Below, in pieces: positions 16,850-24,056 of a stretch of DNA of 34,097 bases. This DNA is from Bacteroidota bacterium (GTDB lineage Bacteria > Bacteroidota > Bacteroidia > Bacteroidales > UBA4417). Made by a program: the position numbers and the translations under genes. The stretch is from assembly GCA_022711175.1 (NCBI GenBank), contig JAKLFM010000003.1, positions 18,612 through 52,708 of the forward strand. The letters run 5' to 3'. How positions within the stretch are numbered: the stretch's first letter is position 1; each line of letters starts with the position of its first letter. Below the pieces are notes generated by a model. That model was not told where the DNA came from. It saw only the letters and a program-made list of their open reading frames with translations, and ran no database searches.

Positions 16850-19846
16850 ATGAAATATACTGCTGATAAACCTTATATTTCCCTCGAAATACAGAAACCA
16901 ACGGATTTGTTTGGATTTACAGCGCTGGCATCACGCTATTTTATGACCGCCGGCCGCTGGGACGATGAAATCGACTCGGTTCTGAAGAAACTGATGCAAG
17001 CGACACTGAGTTCCAGAATAAGTATTTATAGAGCAAATACAAGTGATGAAAACCCAGGTGCAGAATTTCAACTCCTGTACAGTGTTGCCGACCACTCAAA
17101 AAAGAGCCTTTTGCCTGCCCAGCCTCAATTTACAAAAGCGCTCCAGCACTGGAAGAAACAGTTTCAGGAAAACAGGACAGTGCGGGCCGGCCACAAGCGC
17201 GGCCGTTTTATGCATGTCGAACTTAATAAACTGTCGTCGTTAATTGCAATACCCGTTTTTACAGGCAAGCGATGGTTTGGTGTGCTTACCCTCGAATTTT
17301 GCGATTTTAAAAAGTGGCGGAGAATGGAGTACCGCCTCATCAGGCATTTCAGCATAATGCTTGGCTCCACTATTCACAGGCAGCAGCTTACCGAGGCAAT
17401 AAAAGTTGACAAAAGTTATTTTGAGGAGTTATTTCAAAGTTCACCGTTTGGAATTGCGATACTGAACAGCAATGGCGAAGTTCAGCATATAAACAAGGGT
17501 TTCAGCGACATTTTCGGTTATACTGAACGGGACCTTGCCGGCAAAAAACTTGATGATATATTACCTGCTCCCGATGATCGTGAAAACGCCAGGCAGTTGA
17601 CCCAACATTCGCTCTCCGGTAAAGAAATAGATTATCAAGGTATCAGGTACCGCAAGGATGGTGAGCCGGTTCACGTTTCAATAATCGGAAGGCACCTGCA
17701 TCCTACTCCTGACGAGCAGGCTGTTTTCAGCATTTACATTGATATTACCGAACGGGTGAAAGCCCAGCAACTATCGGCCGAAAACCGTACAAAATACCAG
17801 GGCCTCTTCGAAATGTCAACCGATGGTATATGTATCATGGAGAATGGCGTATTTATTGAAGCCAACAGCCGGGTATCGGAAATGTTCGGGTGTGAGCCCG
17901 AGCAGGTTATCGGGTCTTCAATTTTCACTTTCTCTCCTGAGTTGCAACCCGATGGCGAACTATCGTACGATAAAGGAGTGCGTTTGTACCGCCAGGCATT
18001 GTCAGGCGAACCGGTGACATTTGAATGGCTGCATCAGCGTCCTGACGAAACTACTTTTTTTGGTGAAGTTAGCCTGAGCCGTTTTGAACTTGGCGGAAAA
18101 TTTTATGCACAGGGCATTTTGCGTGATATATCGGTGCGCAAAGCCATTGAAGAATCGCTCAAGAAAAGATTCGAATTCATTAATTTCCTGAGCCGTGCAT
18201 CCTCTGATCTCATCAACCTGCACCCTGACAATATAAACAATGCCATAGTTGAAACGCTTAAACAAAGCGCCATCTTCGCTAATTGTGAATATGCCCAGGT
18301 ATTTCTGATGAATACTGAAGGCACTGCCTGCGAACTCTATTCGAGCTGGCAGAGCGCCGGTTTTTCGAATATTGATAAAAATATTTCAATACTTGAAATT
18401 TCACTTTTCAAGCCTGTTTACGACTATATTAAAACCGGCAATGTGATGCAGCTTAACAGTTCGGCTATCAGCAGCACATTCAGCCGGCAAATAATGCAGC
18501 AAATAATTGAACCGTTACAAATAAAATCGCTCATTGTAATACCGCTCATTGTCAATAACTTATATATTGGTCATGTAGGATTCCACACCTCTGTGGCCGA
18601 ATTTATCTGGTCAGATGAAGCAATTAATACCTTAAAATTAAGCTGCCAGATAATAGCGAATGCGGTTGGCCGCAAACAGGTAATTCAGGAATTGGAATAC
18701 GCCAGGATGAAAGCAGAAGAATCCGACGGGTTAAAAACGGCATTCCTGGCAAGCATGTCTCACGAAATCCGCACTCCTATGAACCACATCATCGGGTTCA
18801 TCGAACTGCTCAAAGACCCTACATTATCAGAAACCGAAAAAAGTGAGTATCTGGCAATTATCCGCAACAGCGGCAATCATTTGTTAAAACTCATTGACGA
18901 TATTATCGACATTGCCAAGATTGAATCGAACCAGCTTGAGCTTCACCCTGTTGAAGTTTCACTTAACGATTTTCTGAATGATTTGCTTGTTGTTTTCAAA
19001 GAACAGTCGTCACGCTCACAAAATGGTGCAGTAGCTTTAACACTCGACCTGCCACCCGACAGAACCTCGGAATACATCATCACCGATACCCTTCGGCTTC
19101 AGCAAATACTCACCAACCTGCTATCAAATGCCATCAAATTTACCCGCAAAGGATTTATCCGATTCGGCTATATGAAACAGGAAGATAACATGTTATGTTT
19201 CTTTGTGGAAGACAGCGGAATAGGAATTCCAACCGAAAATCATCAGCTTATTTTTGAACGCTTCAGGCAACTCGATTACAGCTATTCGCGCCAGTTTAGC
19301 GGTACCGGGCTTGGCCTTGCCATTTCAAAAGGGCTGGTTGAGTTGCTTGGAGGAAAAATCTGGGTTGATTCAGAACCCGGGCGGGGTTCAGTCTTTTATT
19401 TTACCATTCCCTATAACCCTTTAAACAAAGTACAACTCGAAACCGCTAAAGCAGCAAGGATAACAGGTGACTATAATTTTGAAGGCAAAACTATACTCAT
19501 TGTCGAAGACGATGAAATTAACTTCCGTTTCCTGAATATTGTTTTTGAACGAACCAGGGCTCTGATCCTTCATGCCGACAACGGTGAAGATGCCATAAAA
19601 AAGGCTCTTGCAAACGATATTGACCTGGTGCTCATGGATATTCAAATCCCCCTTATTGACGGCTATACAGCCACCCGGTTAATTAAAGAAACGAAACCGA
19701 ATTTACCCGTTGTTGCACAGACCGCTCATGCGCTCGATGACGAAAAGAAACTCTGCGTTGAAGCCGGCGCCGATGATTACGTAGCTAAACCCATCAACCG
19801 GAAGCAACTACTGTTAAAAATCTCGAAATACCTTTCGGCAGAATAG
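16850..19846 (+). CDS. Soluble hybrid sensor histidine kinase (GAF-PAS-PAS-GAF-HisKA-HATPase-REC)
   Basis: A 998-residue hybrid two-component kinase. Domains in order: GAF-like (about 20-180, with SLIAIPVFTGKRWFGVLTLE), PAS (195-305, LFQSSPFGIAILNSNGEVQ), PAS (315-435, LFEMSTDGICIMENGVFIE), GAF (445-610, SLIVIPLIVNNLYIGHVGFH), HisKA with phosphoacceptor His638 (MSHEIRTPMNH), HATPase (745-865, with LLSNAIKF, DSGIGIP and GTGLGLAISKG), and a receiver (880-998) with Asp930 (LVLMDIQIPLIDGY) and Lys in YVAKPI. No signal peptide or membrane helix is evident, so it should sense a cytosolic cue. No separate DNA-binding response regulator gene is adjacent; the output partner is unknown. It lies between the efflux operon and the peroxide-defence operon. 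Confidence 0.92.
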   Translation: MKYTADKPYISLEIQKPTDLFGFTALASRYFMTAGRWDDEIDSVLKKLMQATLSSRISIYRANTSDENPGAEFQLLYSVADHSKKSLLPAQPQFTKALQHWKKQFQENRTVRAGHKRGRFMHVELNKLSSLIAIPVFTGKRWFGVLTLEFCDFKKWRRMEYRLIRHFSIMLGSTIHRQQLTEAIKVDKSYFEELFQSSPFGIAILNSNGEVQHINKGFSDIFGYTERDLAGKKLDDILPAPDDRENARQLTQHSLSGKEIDYQGIRYRKDGEPVHVSIIGRHLHPTPDEQAVFSIYIDITERVKAQQLSAENRTKYQGLFEMSTDGICIMENGVFIEANSRVSEMFGCEPEQVIGSSIFTFSPELQPDGELSYDKGVRLYRQALSGEPVTFEWLHQRPDETTFFGEVSLSRFELGGKFYAQGILRDISVRKAIEESLKKRFEFINFLSRASSDLINLHPDNINNAIVETLKQSAIFANCEYAQVFLMNTEGTACELYSSWQSAGFSNIDKNISILEISLFKPVYDYIKTGNVMQLNSSAISSTFSRQIMQQIIEPLQIKSLIVIPLIVNNLYIGHVGFHTSVAEFIWSDEAINTLKLSCQIIANAVGRKQVIQELEYARMKAEESDGLKTAFLASMSHEIRTPMNHIIGFIELLKDPTLSETEKSEYLAIIRNSGNHLLKLIDDIIDIAKIESNQLELHPVEVSLNDFLNDLLVVFKEQSSRSQNGAVALTLDLPPDRTSEYIITDTLRLQQILTNLLSNAIKFTRKGFIRFGYMKQEDNMLCFFVEDSGIGIPTENHQLIFERFRQLDYSYSRQFSGTGLGLAISKGLVELLGGKIWVDSEPGRGSVFYFTIPYNPLNKVQLETAKAARITGDYNFEGKTILIVEDDEINFRFLNIVFERTRALILHADNGEDAIKKALANDIDLVLMDIQIPLIDGYTATRLIKETKPNLPVVAQTAHALDDEKKLCVEAGADDYVAKPINRKQLLLKISKYLSAE

Positions 19847-19881
19847 AAATTTTACATCCGGAATTTAAATTCTTCAACCGA

Positions 19882-19913
19882 CTTGCTTATTCTTAAAATT
19901 TGATTTATCTTTG
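19882..19913 (+). promoter_or_regulatory. Promoter of the perR-like/bacterioferritin/peroxiredoxin operon
   Basis: TATCTTTG at 19906-19913 is an exact TAnnTTTG match. CTTG at 19882-19885 with a 20-base spacer is a near match to the -33 element. Transcription would start near 19920, about 30 bases ahead of the regulator gene. Confidence 0.6.
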
Positions 19914-19931
19914 TTCTTGCATAAGAATTGT

Positions 19932-19943
19932 TCCTAATTAGGA
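19932..19943. promoter_or_regulatory. Perfect 12-bp palindrome TCCTAATTAGGA, candidate operator
   Basis: The palindrome lies just downstream of the predicted transcription start (19920) and 3 to 9 bases before the two possible ATG starts of the Fur-family gene. A repressor bound here would block the promoter. Fur-family boxes are A/T-rich dyads of this general kind, but this sequence is not the B. subtilis PerR box, so autoregulation is an inference from position and symmetry. Confidence 0.45.
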
Positions 19944-19951
19944 TTATGTAC

Positions 19952-20362
19952 ATGAAGATGATCAGCAACATCCTTAAAGAAAACAACTTAAAGGTAACGC
20001 CCCAGCGTTTGGTAATACTTGATGCTGTAAGCCACCTCAACCATCCGACAGCGGAAGAAATTGCTGATTACATAAGGAAAAACCACCCTAATATCGCTAC
20101 AGGCACTATATATAAAACACTCGAAACTTTTGTTGGCAGCGGACTCATTAAAAGGGTTAAAACCGACAGCGACGTAATGAAATACGACGGAGTAATGACT
20201 CCCCATCATCATTTATACTGTGCTGAAAGTGAGCGTATTGAAGACTATGATGATGCTGAACTCAATAATTTGCTGAAAAACTATTTCGGGCAAAAACAAA
20301 TCCCGGGATTCGAAATCAAAGACATTAAGCTCCAGATCATAGGTAAGTTTTTGAAACAATAA
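19952..20362 (+). CDS. Fur-family transcriptional regulator, PerR-like
   Basis: A 136-residue predicted metal-dependent repressor, probably peroxide-sensing. The winged-helix domain covers residues 1-80 (NLKVTPQRLVILDAVSHL, then GTIYKTLETFVGSGLIKRV). Residues matching the B. subtilis PerR regulatory site (His37, Asp85, His91, His93, Asp104) appear as His31, Asp79, His85, His87 and Asp98. The structural zinc site is absent: only Cys90 remains, the usual CxxC partner is Ser/Glu (CAESERI), and there is no C-terminal CxxC. An ATG at 19946 is an alternative start two codons earlier; a TTG at 19928 is unlikely. It begins an apparent operon with a ferritin-like and a peroxiredoxin gene, which is why PerR rather than Fur or Zur is proposed. 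Confidence 0.82.
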   Translation: MKMISNILKENNLKVTPQRLVILDAVSHLNHPTAEEIADYIRKNHPNIATGTIYKTLETFVGSGLIKRVKTDSDVMKYDGVMTPHHHLYCAESERIEDYDDAELNNLLKNYFGQKQIPGFEIKDIKLQIIGKFLKQ

Positions 20363-20400
20363 CTCGGAACAATAATAATCAACCAAAAAAATTTAAAACC

Positions 20401-20898
20401 ATGAAAGAAAAAAGCATCGAACTGTTGAACAAAGCCGTTGGTGATGAATTATCGGCAGTGCATCAGTACATGTACTTCCATTTTCACCTCGACGATCAGG
20501 GATACGACCTGCTCTCAAGCCTCTTCCGTAAAACAGCTATTGAAGAGATGATGCATGTTGAGAAACTTGCCGAACGTATCCTTTTCCTAAAAGGAGAGGT
20601 AGAGATGGTCGCTGCAGTTCCTGTTAAAAAAATTCACGAACCGGCTGAAATGCTTAAACTGGCTGCGCAGATGGAAATGGAAAGCCAAAACGATTACAAC
20701 AATTGGGCTAATGAGTGTGCCGGCAATGCCGACGCCGTTTCAAAGAAACTATTCGAATTACTTGTTGAGGAAGAAGAAGTTCATTACGACCAGTATGATG
20801 TTGAACTTGACAACCTTAAGAAATTTGGTGACAAATACCTGGCACTCCAGTCGATTGAACGCAGCAAAAGCCGTGTAGCCGGCGCCCCGCTTGAATAA
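20401..20898 (+). CDS. Bacterioferritin-like iron-storage protein
   Basis: A 165-residue four-helix ferritin of the bacterioferritin type, expected to oxidise Fe(II) and store iron in a cytosolic 24-mer. By comparison with E. coli Bfr, the ferroxidase ligands are Glu16, Glu49, His52, Glu94, Glu125 and His128 (motifs GDELSAVHQY, EEMMHVEKLAERILFL, EEEEVHYDQYD). Met50, at the position of the Bfr haem ligand Met52, is kept, so haem binding at a dimer interface is possible. It starts 38 bases after the Fur-family gene and ends 28 bases before the peroxiredoxin gene. A Dps-like role is less likely given the length and the typical Bfr C-terminus. Confidence 0.88.
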   Translation: MKEKSIELLNKAVGDELSAVHQYMYFHFHLDDQGYDLLSSLFRKTAIEEMMHVEKLAERILFLKGEVEMVAAVPVKKIHEPAEMLKLAAQMEMESQNDYNNWANECAGNADAVSKKLFELLVEEEEVHYDQYDVELDNLKKFGDKYLALQSIERSKSRVAGAPLE

Positions 20899-20926
20899 TT
20901 TTCAATAAATATAAAACCGATACACT

Positions 20927-21637
20927 ATGGACGAAATCAAGAATGAAGCAATCTCTATGCCCCGCATAGGTGATGCCGCTCCTGCTTTTAAAGCAATCAC
21001 AACACAAGGTCCCATAAATTTCCCTTCTGACTATACAGGAAGCTGGGTAATCCTTTTCAGCCATCCGGCTGATTTTACACCTGTATGTACCTCCGAGTTC
21101 ATGACCTTCGCCTCAATGGAAAAACAGTTTGCCGAGATGAACTGCAAACTCGTTGGCCTGTCAGTTGACGGGCTTTACAGCCATATCGCCTGGCTTCGCA
21201 CCATCAAGGAAAAAATTGAGTACAAAGGCATGAAAGATGTTGAAGTGAAATTCCCCCTCATTGAAGACATCACCATGGAAGTAGCTAAAAAGTATGGTAT
21301 GATACAACCGGGTGAAGCTACCACCAAAGCAGTGCGCGCCGTATTTTTCATCGATCCGAAAGGCATCATCCGTACTATAATTTATTACCCGCTCAGTTTG
21401 GGCCGCAACTTCGATGAACTTTATCGTGTACTGGTAGCCCTGCAAACAGCCGATGCTTTTTCCATTGCCACTCCCGCCGACTGGCGCCCCGGCGATGATG
21501 TAATCGTTCCTCCGGCAGGATCATGCGGTATTGCCAAAGAACGTATGGAAAACAAAGCCGATATGAAATGCTACGACTGGTTCTTCTGCACCAAACCACT
21601 GGCAAAAGAAAAAATTGATGGTTTGAAAATGAAATAG
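20927..21637 (+). CDS. Peroxiredoxin, Prx6 class (cytosolic)
   Basis: A 236-residue thiol peroxidase predicted to reduce hydrogen peroxide and organic peroxides in the cytosol. The active-site motif HPADFTPVCTSE places the peroxidatic cysteine at Cys54. The long C-terminal arm (RPGDDVIVPP and after) is characteristic of the Prx6/AhpC-TSA 1-Cys class. Additional cysteines at 200, 215 and 221 (CYDWFFC) resemble the C-terminal pair in archaeal Prx6-type enzymes, where one acts as the resolving residue. There is no signal peptide. It is third in the operon with the PerR-like regulator and bacterioferritin and is followed by a terminator. Its electron donor is not encoded here. Confidence 0.95.
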   Translation: MDEIKNEAISMPRIGDAAPAFKAITTQGPINFPSDYTGSWVILFSHPADFTPVCTSEFMTFASMEKQFAEMNCKLVGLSVDGLYSHIAWLRTIKEKIEYKGMKDVEVKFPLIEDITMEVAKKYGMIQPGEATTKAVRAVFFIDPKGIIRTIIYYPLSLGRNFDELYRVLVALQTADAFSIATPADWRPGDDVIVPPAGSCGIAKERMENKADMKCYDWFFCTKPLAKEKIDGLKMK

Positions 21638-21659
21638 TTATCAAAGGTTCCGTTTTCTT

Positions 21660-21699
21660 AACCCTGTTATGGTTTGCAACCCTGACAGGGTTTATTTTT
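21660..21699 (+). terminator. Terminator with AACCCTG repeats after the peroxiredoxin gene
   Basis: AACCCTGT (21660-21667) pairs with ACAGGGTT (21685-21692) and is followed by TATTTTT. A second AACCCTG copy at 21679-21684 allows an alternative smaller hairpin, AACCC-TGACA-GGGTT. It lies 22 bases after the stop codon. Confidence 0.7.
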
Positions 21700-21715
21700 G
21701 ATTGACCAAAAATTG

Positions 21716-21723
21716 TACTTTTG
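21716..21723 (+). promoter_or_regulatory. Putative promoter of the ROK gene, -7 element TACTTTTG
   Basis: TACTTTTG matches TAnnTTTG exactly and is 32 bases before the ATG. The nearest upstream TTTG (21697-21700) gives only a 15-base spacer and is part of the terminator's T-run, so the -33 side is poor. Confidence 0.45.
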
Positions 21724-21755
21724 GCTAGTACCTACTGAAGATCAAATCATAACAC

Positions 21756-22859
21756 ATGAACATATACCACGACAACCGCATTGTGATGACCCTCGATGCC
21801 GGTGGAACCAATTTTGTATTTTCGGCAGCCCGGTCAGGTGAAGAAATCATTGATCCCATCAGGCTTCCGGCACATGGTGAAAATCTTGAACAGGTGCTTG
21901 GCACAATAGTTACAGGTTTTAGTGAAGTACGGACACATTTAAACAGCACACCGGCTGCTATCAGTTTTGCATTTCCCGGTCCGGCCGATTATCCCAACGG
22001 TATAATCGGCGACCTGAAAAACCTTCCTACTTTCCGTGGAGGAGTAGCACTGGGCCCGATGTTGCAGCAGAAGTTCGGCATACCGACCTTTATCAATAAC
22101 GATGGCGATCTTTTTGTTTACGGTGAAGCCATTGCAGGGTTGCTTCCCCAGGTCAACCGTGAACTCGAAGAAGCCGGCAGCCCTAAAAGGTTTAGAAATC
22201 TGTTCGGCATTACTCTCGGAACGGGATTTGGCGGTGGTCTGGTAATTAATGGTCAGCTTTTTCTGGGTGATAATTCAGCAGGAGCCGAAATATGGGCCAT
22301 GCGCAGTAAACTGCACCCACATGCTTACGCCGAAGAAGGTGTCGCCATAAGGGCTGTGAGGCGGGTGTATGCCGAGTGGGCTAATATTCCATTGGATGAT
22401 GCACCCGAACCAAAAGACATTTGTTCCGTTGCAAAGGGACAAATGCCCGGCAATAAAGAAGCAGCCATCGAAGCTTTCAGGCAACTGGCTGTAAATGCCG
22501 GCGATGCACTGGCCAATGCCGTCACGCTGCTCGATTCATTGGTTGTTGTTGGTGGTGGGCTGTCCGGTGCAGCCGATCTTATCTTGCCAGCACTGGTTGC
22601 CGAAATGAACAATCCTTTATGCAACCTTGCCGGCGAACCACTTTGCCGCACCGAAGTCACGGCATTTAATCTCGAAGATATTTCGCAGAAAGCAACTTTT
22701 TTAAAAGGACAGGCGAAAACCATCGCCGTGCCGGGAACAAGCCTAACGGTGAGTTACGATCCGTTGCAAAGAGTGGGTGTTGGCGTTTCGCGGCTGGGTA
22801 CATCAAAGGCTGTTTCGATTGGAGCGTATGCTTTTGCCTTGTACAAACTCGATCATTAA
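21756..22859 (+). CDS. ROK-family sugar kinase-like protein without the zinc motif
   Basis: A 367-residue member of the ROK (repressor, ORF, kinase) family, probably an ATP-dependent sugar kinase of unknown substrate. Phosphate-binding loops are present: MTLDAGGTNFVFSA near the N-terminus and TLGTGFGGGLVING in the middle. FINNDGDLFVYGEA carries the likely catalytic Asp, and VVVGGGLSGAADLI gives the adenosine motif. The usual ROK signature, GEIGH followed by CxCGxxGCxE, is missing; the equivalent stretch is AGAEIWAMRSKLHPHAYAEE, with the Glu kept but no cysteines. It is longer than typical glucokinases (~320). No DNA-binding domain is present, so it is not a NagC-type repressor. It has its own promoter-like element. 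Confidence 0.83.
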   Translation: MNIYHDNRIVMTLDAGGTNFVFSAARSGEEIIDPIRLPAHGENLEQVLGTIVTGFSEVRTHLNSTPAAISFAFPGPADYPNGIIGDLKNLPTFRGGVALGPMLQQKFGIPTFINNDGDLFVYGEAIAGLLPQVNRELEEAGSPKRFRNLFGITLGTGFGGGLVINGQLFLGDNSAGAEIWAMRSKLHPHAYAEEGVAIRAVRRVYAEWANIPLDDAPEPKDICSVAKGQMPGNKEAAIEAFRQLAVNAGDALANAVTLLDSLVVVGGGLSGAADLILPALVAEMNNPLCNLAGEPLCRTEVTAFNLEDISQKATFLKGQAKTIAVPGTSLTVSYDPLQRVGVGVSRLGTSKAVSIGAYAFALYKLDH

Positions 22860-23117
22860 TCACTTCGGCTTAGAAGGGTTTCTACCCTCAGCGGCAATCA
22901 GGTACAATCTTCTTATATTCTTTAATACTCCTGCTCGTTCAGGTGTAATTTATGTGCTGGCCGAAAGGCCTGCCGTTTAACCATTTATTTTAAAGTGTAA
23001 ACGCCAAACTGCCTGTGCAGAAATATTTTAACATTACAGTAACAAATAATTTTAAAACGGGGTAACATGGGCTGAAATTGATTGTTTAGGTATTATGTTT
23101 TACAAATTTCGACAATC
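22860..23117. other. Intergenic region between the ROK and exported peroxiredoxin genes
   Basis: These 258 bases hold no convincing gene. Two small hairpins are visible: AGGGT-TTCT-ACCCT near 22876-22890, and GGCC-GAAA-GGCC at 22959-22970. The latter has a GNRA-type loop and is followed by TGCCGTTT, so it could be a weak terminator. An imperfect -7 element (TAATTTTA at 23047-23054) lies 63 bases before the next ATG. Confidence 0.4.
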
Positions 23118-23861
23118 ATGAGACCCTCTTTTCTTTTATCTGCACTCCTGTTCTTTCTGACAGGAATGAGTCATGCACAGGATATTAACCGGCAATGTAT
23201 CCCTCTTATTGGTGATAAGGCTCCAACATTTACAGCTGCTTCAACTGAAGGCACCATAACTTTCCCTGATGATTTCGGTAAGAATTGGAAAATCCTTTTC
23301 AGTCACCCGGCTGATTATACTTCGGTTTGTTCATCCGAAATAATTGAACTCGCCACAGTACAACAAGACTTTGAGTCATTGGGTGTTAAACTCGCCGTAA
23401 TTTCGACCGATGCGCTTGATAAACACTTTAGCTGGAAGAAATCGCTCGAGACGGTTCGTTACTTAGGCCGCGATCCTGTTAAAATCAATTTCCCTATTAT
23501 TGCCGATGAGAACAAGGTAATAGCGGGTACCTATGGCATGTTGCAGCCCGAATCGCAATTCCTGAAAAACGTGAGAGGCGTGTTCATCATCAACCCGGCT
23601 GACAGGATTGAAGCCGTCTTCTTCTACCCAAATCATGTAGGCCGCGATATTGGCGAGATAAAAAGAACGGTGATAGCACTGCAGACAACTTTTGCCAACG
23701 ATGTTCTTACTCCTGCAAACTGGAAACCCGGCGACGATGTTATGGTTCCTTACCTGCATTCAATTGACGAAGCAACAGTGAAATCGGATGATCATGATCC
23801 GGGAATTTATGCCGTTACCTGGTATATGTTGTTCAAAAAGCTTGAAAGTCAGGAGAAATAG
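23118..23861 (+). CDS. Exported peroxiredoxin, Prx6-like 1-Cys type
   Basis: A 247-residue thiol peroxidase with signal peptide (residues 1-21, MRPSFLLSALLFFLTGMSHA then Q), so it should act outside the cytosol. The active site HPADYTSVCSSE places the peroxidatic cysteine at Cys71. The long C-terminal arm of the Prx6 class is kept (KPGDDVMVPYL), but the CYDWFFC pair of the cytosolic paralog is replaced by VTWYMLF, so no C-terminal resolving cysteine exists. The only other cysteine is Cys27, six residues into the mature protein. There is no T9SS sorting domain, so periplasm is the likely location. A frame extension to a TTG at 23082 is rejected because the ATG at 23118 starts a clean signal peptide. 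Confidence 0.9.
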   Translation: MRPSFLLSALLFFLTGMSHAQDINRQCIPLIGDKAPTFTAASTEGTITFPDDFGKNWKILFSHPADYTSVCSSEIIELATVQQDFESLGVKLAVISTDALDKHFSWKKSLETVRYLGRDPVKINFPIIADENKVIAGTYGMLQPESQFLKNVRGVFIINPADRIEAVFFYPNHVGRDIGEIKRTVIALQTTFANDVLTPANWKPGDDVMVPYLHSIDEATVKSDDHDPGIYAVTWYMLFKKLESQEK

Positions 23862-24056
23862 TCGTTCAAACATTTTCATCCAGGCGCTTAGAACAGCCTC
23901 ACTAATAATGATGAAAGCCGTTGTTATACCTGACAGCAAATACATATCCATGTGTTAAATAAGGCAAGCCGGCTGAAAACCGTAGTCAGGCCGAAACAAC
24001 TATTGCCAATAAAGAGTTAGTTTTACAGCCTCAAATCCATCATCTGGTTTAAGGCA

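Noticed and set aside
23082..23117. TTG-initiated N-terminal extension of the exported peroxiredoxin
   Set aside because: The ATG at 23118 gives a well-formed signal peptide; the extension would spoil it.
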